Shown: positions 23,651 through 34,376 of the stretch, piece after piece
Numbering within the stretch: position 1 is the first letter of the stretch
Layout of the letters: each line of letters opens with the position of its first letter
Assembly: GCA_036417435.1 (NCBI GenBank)
Contig: CM070901.1
Span: forward strand, 63,670,501-63,734,500
Origin: Inia geoffrensis
Taxonomy: Eukaryota > Chordata > Mammalia > Artiodactyla > Iniidae
Reading direction: 5' to 3'
DNA: 64,000 bases
Translations under genes and position numbers: made by a program
The notes under the pieces: model-generated
Databases searched by the model: none
What the model saw: the letters and a program-made list of their open reading frames with translations, nothing else
Told to the model about the DNA's origin: nothing

Positions 23651-24830
23651 ACCAGCTATACAGAGGAAAACCCTATCAGGGCACTTGCTCCAGCTGTGAA
23701 CAATTCTGAAGTTGGTCAGAGGTGGAGAATCGTCTCCCATTCAGCCAGCAGCCCCTACGCAACAAGCGTCCTCATTGCAAAGCTGGGGGACCGTGCCGAG
23801 GCATCTCTGAGTAAACGTGAGCTGAGCCCCAGGCCAGCTTCTGATGAACTGTACCCACCCTTCCCAGGTAAAACACCTGAATATGTACAAGGACTTGAAA
23901 GTCTAGAGAAAGGGCCGTGGAGCCACATGAGTGACAGCATGCTGGCTGACTTGGTGCCTACAAGCCAGCCAGGATGGTCCTGGCACCGGGTGCTCTTCTG
24001 GAAGCTTTCCATTTCCCTCCCTGAGATACCCCTCCTATCCCGGAAACCACTGCTTTTTTCCTTCCTCACCTCTGCCGGGGGATAAATTCCAGCGGGAGGT
24101 ATGGGTGACACATCCTCTTCTTTAGCAGGTGGCAGGCCGGAAACTGCTGCAGAAAGTCCAGCAGAGCCCCACTCACACTGAGCCACCCACAAAGCCGTGG
24201 CCTCTCACTCCCTCCCAGAAGCCCAGCCCCAAGACTGCTGACAGGGCAGAGAATATGGCATCAGGCACAGCTGCAGGGGCTCTTGCTGCCTGGAGCAGTG
24301 TTTATATTGATCTCAACCCAGGTACACCTGGGGAGAGCTGGCCGGCATGGTCAGGCTGCCCAAGAGAGCCAATCATCACCCTTCAAGGGCTCACAGTTGC
24401 AGAAAATGGACCTTGCTGAACCGGCCAGGTCTAAGGAACAGGTGTGGGCTCCTAAGAGTCAGGATACACAACGGGCTGAAGCTCTGGCTTGTTTTCTAAT
24501 CATTTTATCTGGCCCAGGAGTGGGGAACAAGTACAAGAAAACCCTCTAATAATGAGAGGAAACCAGAAGTCAGGGACAGGAGGGGTGGGTGGTGGTTGGG
24601 GACAGAGGCCTGGTGCCCCGGATGCAGTGGAAGTCTCTGGAAGACCAGGAGGAGGGAGGCCGCACAGAGTGATGCCCAGTGTCGCAGAACTTTCACAGCT
24701 GCTGTTTGTTAGTTCAAGTCCTGCTCTGAGGTGCTGTGTCAGCTCTGAGCGACAGGTGACCTGGGGCTGCTCTGCAATGAGGGCTATGTGCAAGGTTCCT
24801 GTGTGCCCAGCTCTGCCACGGTACCTGCCC
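23651..24830 (+). other. Unrecognised GC-balanced block, probably retroviral or retro-derived
   Basis: I do not recognise this segment. It contains an open frame of 129 codons (23,696-24,085) with PPFPGKTPEYVQGLESLE, whose first ~100 codons are kept in frame in the second copy at 34,425-34,723 despite a 3-base indel. Most codon differences between the copies change the amino acid, which argues against purifying selection. A second frame (24,129-24,419) has no recognised domain. Because the segment lies upstream of ERV pol in the same orientation, it may be degenerate ERV leader or gag-side sequence, but I see no gag landmark such as a CCHC knuckle. No splice-consistent host gene could be supported. 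Confidence 0.35.
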
Positions 24831-25110
24831 AGGGCAACTATGTATCCTGGGAAGGGCATGACCACGAGAGCCCCGTGGTCTCCTGGCGACCTGCCCAGTT
24901 GAGCTCCATATCCTGGGAGGGGCATGGACACGAGAGCCCTGTTGGCTGCTGGGGACCTGCTCAGGTGAGTTCCATATCCTGGGAGGGGCCTGACCACGAG
25001 AACCCCAAGGTCTGGGATAGGTGTGGGGTACCATCCCAGGTGAGCTCAATATCCTGGGATTGGCCTGACCATGAGAGACCCATGGGCTGCTGGGGACCTG
25101 GTAAAGGATG
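24830..25110 (+). repeat. 66-bp minisatellite, copy 1
   Basis: Units marked by TATCCTGGGA at 24,843, 24,909, 24,975 and 25,050 (spacing 66, 66, 75, all multiples of 3) with GACCACGAGAGCCC following. In the open frame 24,788-25,126 this gives a 22-residue repeat containing SSISWEG. The second copy is at 35,560-35,825. Confidence 0.8.
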
Positions 25111-26100
25111 TCAGGACAGTCACTGAAGCCACCGAGGATACACATCCAGTAGTTCCTAATTCCTACACCCAGCTGGTCATTCTACCATCCACCAGGACAT
25201 GGTATTCTGTATTAAACTTCAATGATGCCTTCTTCTGTATTCCATTAGTCCCAGAGTCACAAGAAATTCTGGATTGTGAGTGGCAGGACTCAACATACAA
25301 CAAAAACAATACTGCTGGGCCGTCTTGCCCCAAGGGTTCAAAAATTCCCACACCATCTTTGGGGAAAGCTTAGCTAAAGATCTAAAAGTTCTACCTCTGG
25401 AAAAGGGAACCCTCCTTCAATATGCAGATGACATTCTGATCGCCAGCCCTACTAAGGAGGCCTCTGAACTACCAAGCCAATAAAGGATAGAAGTTGTCCA
25501 AGAAAGAGCTCAAATATCACAGACTAAGGTGACCTACCTGGGCTTCATTCTCACAGAAGGTCGCAGAAGCCCATCCCAGGAAAGGGAAGAAACCATTTGC
25601 AGCCTTACCCCTTCTAAAACAAGAAGACAGCTTAGGGGTTCCCGGGGAGGCCGGGCTTTGCTGCATCTGGGCCCCTAACTACAATCTAATAGCTGGGCCT
25701 CTATATGAAACACTGAAATGAAAAGATGATGATCCTTTTGAATAGAATCCAGAAGTGGCCTGTCAAGAATGGAAAGAGCAGTCAATTCAGACCCTTGCCC
25801 TGGAACTCCCAAATTTAGATAAACCCTTTTACCTCTACATTCCCGTGAAAGGTGAATTGCCATTGGAGTATTAGTGCAAAAACTGGGACCATCTGAAATG
25901 GAACAACGCAAGAACGCCATCCAGGTAGGATAAACTACTGTCACCAAGGGGCTTGGCCCGAGCCACATCTGGCCAGGATATGGTGGTATCTAAACACCTG
26001 GAAATCAGCAGCCCGAAAGGCCAGCTCCCTCCTAAGGGAAAAGGACCCCATGCGGTGATCCTAACCACCAACCATGACCTGAAGTTGCAGGGGTCGCTTT
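25111..26100 (+). pseudogene. Endogenous retrovirus class I (gamma-like) pol remnant, copy 1
   Basis: Reverse transcriptase traces are clear: a WYSVLNFNDAFFCIP stretch near 25,200, LPQGFKNS near 25,335, and the catalytic YADD codons at 25,421-25,432, where gammaretroviral-type elements usually have YVDD. A TYLGFIL motif is near 25,535. The RT reading changes frame around 25,280-25,310 and meets a stop after KEASELPSQ at about 25,483, with another break near 25,640. Downstream, about 25,740-25,860, is RNase H-like connection sequence with stops. A GPHAVILTT motif near 26,050 resembles the integrase C-terminus, which would imply that most of RNase H and integrase has been deleted. No functional protein is possible. 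No gag or protease was identified. Confidence 0.75.
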
Positions 26101-27300
26101 GTGGGCACACTGACCTTGGGTGTGGAGACCCTCCAACTCCAACCTCCAGAGAGACAACTGGGGGCAACGAGCCCCCATGACGACTCGTGTGACCATCACT
26201 TGACCTGGAGTTTCTCTCAGAAAACAACAAGAGTGTGCCCCAAAAGAGCAGACCACTGCTTGCAGGACTTCCTGCACCCACAGGGGAGCTAATAAGCTTG
26301 GCAGGGGAACCGTATATCACACTGTCACCATAGAAAAGCCTACAGACACTACGGCGATGGCAGCCAATAAGACCGGCTGGACTACTGGCTACTTCAAAAG
26401 GCTGTTGACTCAGTGGCCGTCATGGTCCTGTATCACCACTGACCCTGGACTGTCTGGGAGTTGAGCGGGCAGGACTCTGACATCTGGTGCTGTTTTTACG
26501 TTAATTCAGGGGCCTAAATGAAGAAAGCACGACTACTGGTCAGAGCATCTAGGCTGCCAGAAACCGTCAGCCTAAGGTGGCCGAACAAATGTGGGTCAGG
26601 GTACAACTGGCCCCCACAGTGTCTCTGCCCATCTCTTTCCTGGACCCTTAAAGGTCATTAGAATCTATAACACTTCCAATGGTGGTTCTCAGCCGGATGA
26701 GCATGGAGGCAGGAGGCTGCTGAGGAGAACTTCTGACCCTCACACCCGGGTATGAGGGCTCCCAACTCAGCAATAAGCAGTTACAGAAGAGGGGTCTGTA
26801 CCCTCAGCGCCCCAAGAATGAGGAACGGGACAAAAGGCAGAGGAGGAGCTTGTCACCGGCAAAGCCCATTAAAAATTCCTGGGAGATAAAAATAGAATCT
26901 GAGCAATAAAATAAAGTCTAACCTTTTTTTTCCTTTGTGCTTTGTCTAATTTCATGTGCTCCTAGTGTCCAACATGCAGAGCTCCCACACCCGGCACTTC
27001 AGACCAGATTTCCTAGTGCAGAATGGCTGGGTCAACACCTCAGCTCATGGGGCCCAGTGCAGACTCCGCAATATAGAGCCTGAGCTGCAGCCAACCCGGC
27101 CCTCCAGAGCTCCGCCCCCTCCCTCCCACTGACTCTGACAGGATCTCTACACAGCAGCCCCACCCACAGCCCTCGGGGTAGCGCATGCTCTCACCTCTCC
27201 ATTCTCTGATCAAAATATAAAGTTTCCTTTGCTTCTGAACCATCTCAGTCTCGATCTGTTGGCTCCAATGACACTGGGCAGGGGGATACTTGTTGGGGTC
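26101..27300 (+). other. Probable ERV 3' remnant (possible env scraps and LTR), uncertain
   Basis: Follows pol in the same direction. No long frame survives. AATAAAATAAAG occurs at about 26,907, and a TATAAAGTTTCCTTTGCTTC stretch with CTCAGTCTCGATCTGTTGGC near 27,217-27,263 resembles the R/U5 end of gamma-type LTRs; that match is by feel and not by alignment. No matching 5' LTR was found in the window, so the element cannot be delimited. This part is absent from the second copy, which is broken at 36,494. Confidence 0.35.
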
Positions 27301-27640
27301 CACTCTGGAGGATCAGTAACAGAAATTGATAACATTGTAACAATGAACAGATGTGTGAGCCAAACTGTAATTAACATAGAACAGTGTATAAGGCTCGGGT
27401 AAAATAAGATTTTTCTAACACTTCCATTTGATATTTCCATCACTTTATTATAAGCAAGTTCAGTGAAGAGGTTTATCCTATCTGTAAGGTCAATATTAGA
27501 AATATGAAGTGATTTCTTTCCAAGGATGTACATCTAATAATCTTGGCTAAAGCTTCAATCTTGTTTCAAATGCTTTTTCACTGAAAATGATACCTCTCTT
27601 TCAGCTCCCCCATTTCTGAGAAGTATAAAATCTTATAATT
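27301..27640. other. A/T-rich unassigned sequence
   Basis: No gene, repeat copy or recognisable element seen between the ERV-like region and the L1 3' fragment. Confidence 0.5.
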
Positions 27641-27856
27641 TATTATTACCAAAGGGGAAAGATGGGAGGAGGGATAAATTAACAGTTTGGGATTAACACA
27701 TACACACTGCTATGTATAAAAAAGATCATCAACAAGGAACTACTGTATAGCACAGGGAACTACACTCAATATTTTGCAATAACCTATAAGAAAAATAATC
27801 TGAAAAAGAATAGATATTTTTATCGACATCATCTATCAACAACAGTTAAAATGTAA
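27640..27856 (+). mobile_element. L1 3'UTR fragment
   Basis: Short non-coding L1 tail with ATAAATTAACAGTTTGGGAT and TACTGTATAGCACAGGGAAC, standard text in cetartiodactyl L1 3'UTRs, ending in AATCTGAAAAAGAATAGATA. It is the same part of L1 that forms the second half of the satellite monomers. Bases 27,857-28,056 hold nothing recognisable. Confidence 0.75.
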
Positions 27857-28056
27857 CTTAAGGGAAGCTGATGGTGAGCGATTCTGACCCTGAAGACTTC
27901 AATCACCTAAGTTCGAACTCTGCCTACTTCTCAAGGCCCTTAATGAACATACGTGTAGCCACAGCTTAAAAAATTCCCCAGTTTGGTGTTCGGGCAGACA
28001 CTGATTCAGAAAAATCCCTGGTGTTCTCCTTACATGAACGGGCCCCTTCCTACTGG

Positions 28057-29790
28057 AAAAACATGCCTGTCACACCCAGAGCGTGGTACACCGTCTGATC
28101 GGGAAGAGTCTGGAAAAGGCATCTCATCTCCTCATCTCCTGGTGCTCGGGTTCACACCTCCAGCGTCTTTTGTAAAAATCTCCCCACTTGGAGGTGTCAG
28201 CACTGTCAACATCCTGTTGCGTACAATTTGGAATTTGTCCAGAAGATGAAGAGGAAGGATGAGAAACAATGAGAGACAAGTCCCAGATGTTCGGACAGGC
28301 ACATGTCACTCTAATTTCCAATCAGGAAGACAAATTGATCAACGGCTACGATTGCCCATGGAAACAGAATAGGGCTTGAGGAAATCCCGCTGTTTTGTGG
28401 TCAGTTCCCATAAACACAAGTTGAAAAATGGAACTCAGGGGCACTAAAATTCATGACACTCCAGAGTTGGAAATATCTATCACTGAAAAATGTCTTGAGG
28501 AAAGTCACAGAAAAGGACTTGTAGGCAAGGGAGAATAGAGGAAAGGGATTTGAAGAGGTAGAAAGCACTCGCCATTAAACACAAGAAAAGGGGCTGAACA
28601 TTGCCAATGATGCAGTTGGCCAAAAAGTATGTATGCGTTCTTTCTGAATATAGTCAAGAAAAGCGCATACACCCTTTTTAGCCAACCAAACAGGTTGGCA
28701 GTGGATATCAATACTACAAAAGATATCACTTCGCATCAGTCAGAAGAGCCGTCCTCATAAAGTGTAAACACCAAAAATGCAGGACAGGGTGTGGAGAAGA
28801 GGGAGTCCTCTGAGGTTTATAGTGGAAATGTATATTGCCAACGGCCACTCTGCAGAAGTGTATTGTGTTTACTAAAACATCTACAAAATGAGCTACAGAG
28901 CATAGGGCACTTGCACTCATGGGCGTATATCTTGGGAAAAACAAATATCGAGAGGACACAGGCACCCCAATATTTACCACCTCAATGTTTAAAAGATCCT
29001 CAACTAGGATATAACTTAAATGTCTCTGGAGGGGAAAAAGTGGATAGAGATGTGGTACTTATGTAGAGTGGAATATTACTCAGCCTGGAAACCAATGAAA
29101 TATGGCAGGTTTCAACAACTCTGGAGGACTTACGTATGATCATTCTAAGTGACATAATTCAAAAAGAAAAAGACACATATCATAAGATATCACTTAAAGG
29201 TGGAATCCAAACTGGCTACACATGAAATAAGTTACAAAATAAAAACATAGTCAAATATGTAGAAAACATGCATAAGGCTGCTAAATGGGAAAGGTGGGGA
29301 GGGGTGAGGCATTATCCAGGAGGTTGAAATTACCGAAGATACCATTCTAAACAAATTAATAATCAACAAGACCTACACGGTAGCTAAAAGAACTGCACTC
29401 AGCACACTCAAGTCACCAGAAAAGAATATATACGACTGGTAAGAATCTGAAAAAGATTTTACTGATGTCTCTCTGTACGTGAATCAAGTGGATGTACAGC
29501 AGCAAGAAACAGAGCTTTGAAAATCATCTGTAACCAATATAATAATAAATTGAAAAAAATAAACGACAAAGAGACAGAGAAAACCTCTCACAACTTTTCC
29601 TCAGGGGCAGTGATGCAACAGGAATTGAACACATCTAGACCCACAGCAGGATGACACATAAGGCTGGAAACTGTTCGCGCTAAGAGAAATGTGAGGTTGG
29701 ATGAGGAAATGCACACCCTTTGAAGTAATACTACCTGGCACCCATTCAATGGGTCCCAAATCTGCAGGTTCAAGGGATCTTCCTACAGCT
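28057..29790 (+). repeat. 1.74-kb satellite unit 1 (most divergent)
   Basis: Starts at AAAACATGCCTGTCAC. Order of parts: TCTCCCCACTTGGAG near 28,180, the scaffold CACATGTCACTCTAATTTCC at 28,301, a palindrome at 28,616-28,685, then an L1 ORF2 C-terminus/3'UTR-like half with GTGGAATATTACTCAGCC near 29,070. The period to the next unit is 1,734 bases. The length and L1 origin fit what I recall of the common cetacean satellite of about 1.7 kb; this identification is inference. Confidence 0.75.
28616..28685. repeat. Palindrome in satellite unit 1 (decayed)
   Basis: An inverted repeat with arms beginning TTGGCCAAAAAGTATGTATG and ending CCTTTTTAGCCAA, centred in GAATATAGTC. It has several mismatches between the arms. 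Confidence 0.75.
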
Positions 29791-31535
29791 AAAACATGCA
29801 TGGAAAACCCAGAGGGCTGTACCAATGTGATCGGGAGATGTGTCTAAAATGCACCTCATTTATCCTCTCCTGGTGCTCCTGTTCGCCATTCCAGCCACGT
29901 TACTTAGAATCTCCCCACTTGGAGAATCAGCACATTTAAACTTCTGTTTCACACATTTTGCAAATTGTGAGGAGGATGAACGGGAAAAGGGGGAACCAAT
30001 GAGAGAATAGTTGTAGGGGTTTGGACGGGCACATGTCACTCTAATTTCCCATTAAGAATAAGAATTAAAAAAAGGTTCACCATGCCTCCCTGGAGCCAAA
30101 ATAGGGCCTGAAGCAATCCTGCAGTTTTGAGGCCAGCTCACAAAAAAGCAACTTAATAAAGGGAGCTCAAGGTCACTGAAATTCACAAACCTGCAGAGTT
30201 ATAAATGAAAACTAACGTCCAAAAATATGTTGAGGTAAGGCAAAGAAAAGATGTGAATGCAAGACAGAATTACAGGAAACAGATTTCAACAGATAGATTG
30301 GACTCATCTTTAAAGCACATGAAAAGCGGCAGAATTTTGTAAATGATGCAGTTGGCCAAAAAGGGCATATGCGTTGTTTCCTGAATATATTCAGGAAAAA
30401 ATGCATACGCACTTTATAGGCAACCAAGAAAGCAAGCAATGCCAATCCGTACACCAAAGAAGTCTCATTTCCCACCAGTCAAAAGGGCCATCCGAAAAAA
30501 CTGTAAAAACCAGAAATGCAGGACAGGCCATGGAGAACATGGAGTCTTTATACACTGATGGGCAGTGTGTAAACTGCCAAGAGCAACTCTGGAGAAGTGT
30601 ATGGTGGTTCCTAAATCATCTAAAAAACAGAGCTACAAAGCATAGGGGACTTCCAATCATGGGAGTATATCTAGGGAAGTCTAAATATCAACAAGACACA
30701 GGCACACCAAAGTTTAGGGCTGCTCTGTTTACAAGAACCTTGACTTCAGTACACCTTAAATATCCCAGGAAAGAGAACAATGGATAAAGTAGTTGTGGTA
30801 CTTATGTACAATGGAATATCTCTTTGCCATAAAATCAATGTTATAAGGCTAGTAGAAGCATAAAGAGTGGATTTAGGTCTGATGATACTATTTGAAATAA
30901 GTCACACAGATAAAGAAACATATCATATCACTTATAAAGGGAATATAAATATGGCTGCACACCAACTGAATTACAAAACACAACAGAGTCTCACATTTAC
31001 AAAACACACTTATGTCAGCTTAAGGGGAAAGGTGAAGTGGGGTGATGCATAAAACCAGAGTTTGAAATTAGCACAGATACCGTTCAATAAACCAAATAGG
31101 TAATAGACAAGATGTACACCTTGCTCAATGAACTGGTCTCAACACCCCCTATTCACCGCAGAGGAATATATCTGAGTAGTAAGAATCTTAAAACCTATGT
31201 ATTGATATATCTCCATAAGGGAATCAAGGGTATGCAGAGTGGCACAAACACAGCACTGAAAATCAGCTAAACCCCGTTATAAAAATAAATTTTAAAAACA
31301 AAACTCAGAGACCATGAAAGAGAGAAACATTCTTACAAAATTCTTTCAGGTGTTGTGATGCAAGCTGGATTGACCACATATAAACCTATAGCTGGATAAG
31401 ACATAAAGCTGGACACTTGGGGCTGTGAGGATTGGTGAGCTTTGGTGAGCAAATGCCGAGCATTTAATGCAATACTGCATGCTACTCATTCCATGGTTCC
31501 CAACACTCCAGGTTTAAGGGAATATTCCTACAGCT
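29791..31535 (+). repeat. 1.74-kb satellite unit 2
   Basis: Same order of parts as unit 1, starting AAAACATGCATGGAAAACCC, with scaffold GGGCACATGTCACTCTAATT at 30,028 and the L1-like half with ACAATGGAATATCTCTTTGCC near 30,808. Length is 1,745 bases. Confidence 0.85.
30352..30423. repeat. Palindrome in satellite unit 2
   Basis: Arms TTGGCCAAAAAGGGCATATG and GCATACGCACTTTATAGGCAA around TGAATATATTCA. Intermediate in arm match between units 1 and 3. Confidence 0.85.
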
Positions 31536-33283
31536 AAAGCATGCATGGGAAACCCAGCAGATGGTATACCATGTGATTGGGAAAGGTTTCTAAAACGCAC
31601 CTCATTTTTCCTCTCCTGGGGCTCCGGATAGACATACCAGCCACTTTACTAACAAGCTCCTCACTTGGAGAGTCAACGCCTTTAAGTTCCTATTTCGCAC
31701 AGTCTGCAGTTAGTGCGAAGGATGAATGGGAAGAGGGGGAACCAACGAGAAATGAGCTGTAGGGATTTTGACGGGCACATGTCACTCTAATTTCACATCA
31801 GGAAGAAGAATTAACCAAAGGCTCAGCAAGGCGCCAAAGAACAAGAATAGGGCCTGAAGCAAACCAGCGGTTTTGAGGACAGCTCACAAAAATAAGAGCT
31901 GAAAAATGGAGCTCAGGGGCACTGCAATTCACAAAACTGCAGAGTTATAAAGGCCAAAAATCTTCCAAAAGTATATTGAGGTAAGGCTATGAAGAGGCCT
32001 TGAAAGCAAAGCAGAATTCCAGGAAACTGATATCAACAGGTAGATTGCATTTGCGTTTAAAGCATATGAAAAGAGGCAGAACTTCGACAATGATGCACTT
32101 GGCCAAAAAGGACATATGTGTTTTTTCCTGAATATATTCAGGAAAAAACGCATATGTCCTTTTTGGCCAACCAAGCAAGCATGCAATGGAAATCTGCACT
32201 ACAATGAAGTCTCTCTTCCCACAGGTCAAAAGAGACATCTGAAAAAAGTGTAAAAACCAGAAAGGCAGGACAGGCCATGGAGAACAGGTAGCCTTGTTAT
32301 GCTGATGGGCAGTATGTAAATTGCTAACAGCCATTCTGGAGAAGTGTATGGTGTTTTGTGAAACAACTAAAAAACAAATCTACAGAGCCTAGGGCACTTC
32401 CACTTGTCGTCCTATAGCTTAGGAAAATTAAAATGAAAAACAAACAGCCACCCCAATTTTGGGGCTGATCTGTTTACAAGAACCTCGACTACGGTACCAC
32501 TTTAATATCACAAAAATAGAAAAATGGATAAAGAAGTTGTGGTACTTACGTACAATGGAATATCACTCAGGAATGAAATCAATGTCATCAGGCCTGTAGC
32601 AGCATAATGAGTGGATTTAGGAACGATAATTCGAAGTGAAATAAATCACACAGAAAAAGAAACTTATCATAGGATATCACTAATAGAGGGAATGTACACG
32701 TGGCTACACATGAACTGAATTACGAAACAGAACAGAGTCTCACATTTAGAAAACAAACATATGCTTCCTTAAGGGGAAAGGTGAGTTGGGGTGCTGCATA
32801 AAACCAGAGATTGAAATTACCACAGATACCGTTCCATAAGCCAAATATGTAATAGACAAGACCTACTCCTTGATCAACGAAATGGACTGAACACCCCGTA
32901 TTCAACACATAGGAATATACCTCATTAGTAAGAATCTTAAAATCTATGTATTTATATGTCTCCGTAACAGAGGCAAGTGTGTGTAGAGTGGCATAAACAC
33001 AGCGGTGAAAACCAGCTAAACCCCATTATAAAAATAAATTTCAAAACCAAAACACAAAGACAGTGAAATAGAGAGAAATTCTTAAATAATTCGTTCAGGG
33101 CTTGGGATGAAACCTGGATTTCCCACATCTACACCCACAGCTGGGTGAGACATAAGGCTGGACACTTGGGGCTGAGAGGATTGATGAGGTGCGGTGAGCA
33201 AATGCAGACGCTTTGAAGTAATACTGCATGCTAGCCATCCAAAGGTCCCAACTCTCCAGGTTTAAGGGATTCTTCCTTCAGCT
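31536..33283 (+). repeat. 1.74-kb satellite unit 3
   Basis: Starts AAAGCATGCATGGGAAACCC and follows the same plan: TCCTCACTTGGAGAG near 31,659, scaffold near 31,773, palindrome at 32,099-32,170, L1-like half from about 32,260. Length is 1,748 bases. Confidence 0.85.
32099..32170. repeat. Near-perfect 72-bp palindrome in satellite unit 3
   Basis: Two 36-base arms with a single mismatch by hand count (T-G-T-G on the left pairs against C-G-C-A on the right near position 32,120/32,150) and no spacer; the centre is TGAATATATTCA at 32,129-32,140. Ends are TTGGCCAAAAAGG / CCTTTTTGGCCAA. Confidence 0.93.
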
Positions 33284-33636
33284 AAAACATGCATGGGAAA
33301 CCGCGAGGATGGTCCACCATGTGATCGGGCAATGTTTCTAAAACGAATCTCATTTTTCGTTCCCTGGTACTCGGATTCACCGTTCCAGACGCTTTAGTAA
33401 CAATCTCCCCACTTGGAGAGGCAGTACCCTTGACCTCCTGTTTGGCACAGTTTGCAGTTTCTGCGGAGGATGAACAGGAATAGGGAGAACGAATGAGAGA
33501 CTAGCTGTAGGTGTTTGGAGGGGCACATTTAACTCTAATTTCCCACCAGGAAGAAGAATTAACCAAAGCTTCAGCATGCCGTGCTGGAACCAGCACAGTG
33601 CCTGAAGCAATCCTGCGGATTTGTGGCCAGCTCACT
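33284..33636 (+). repeat. 1.74-kb satellite unit 4 (cut short)
   Basis: Starts AAAACATGCATGGGAAACCG and includes the scaffold near 33,520-33,545, but stops at about 33,636 in CCAGCTCACTATTGGTGG, where a duplicated L1 tail takes over. The palindrome part is missing. Confidence 0.8.
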
Positions 33637-34376
33637 ATTGGTGGTAATGTAAATTGATACAGTCACTATGGAGAACAGTATGGAGGTTCCTTAAAAAACT
33701 AAAAATAGAATTACCATATGACCGAGCAATCCCGCATATACCCAGAGAACACCATAATTCAAGAAGACATATTCACCACAATATTCTTTGCAGCACTATT
33801 CACAATAGCCAGGTAATGGAAGCAACCTAAATGCCCAGAGACAGACGAATGGATAAAGATGTGGTACATATAACAAATGGAATATTACTCAGCCATAAAA
33901 TGTAATGAAATTGTGTCATTTGTAGAGACGTCGATGGATCTAGAGACTGTCCTACAGAGTGAAGTAAGTCAGAAAGAGGAAAACAAATATTGTATATTAA
34001 TGCACATATGTGGAACCTAGAAAAATGGTACAAATGAACCGGTTTGCAGGGCAGAAATAGAGACACAGATGTAGAGAACAAACGTATGGACACCGAGAGG
34101 GTAAAGCCGCGGAGGGGGGGGCGGTTGGAGGAGTTGGGAGATTGGGATTGACATGTATACATTTATATGTATAAAATAGATAACCAATAAGAACCTGCTG
34201 TATAGGAAAATAAATAAATTTAAATTAAAATATTTAAAAAATATAATTTAAAGAACAGAAAAAAGGTATTCCCTTCACATACATGTATTTATATGAATGA
34301 ATTATTTCCATGCTTATATCTATAAATACAAATAAAATCTACCTTGAACCAAAAAAGAAAAAAAAAAAAAAAAAAG
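33636..34376 (+). mobile_element. Truncated L1 3' end (second copy of 22,885-23,650)
   Basis: L1 ORF2 C-terminus and 3'UTR matching the left copy in order and detail: GGTGGTAATGTAAATTGATA, GATGTGGTACATATAACAAA, GGTTTGCAGGGCAGAAATAG, AACCTGCTGTATAGG. It begins abruptly inside satellite unit 4, without a target-site duplication that I could see, which favours recombination over retrotransposition. The frames are broken. Confidence 0.85.

Noticed and set aside
24500..25145. Minus-strand frames of 143-165 codons with GYGAHL-type repeats
   Set aside because: They are antisense to the 66-bp minisatellite; repeat length divisible by three keeps them open.
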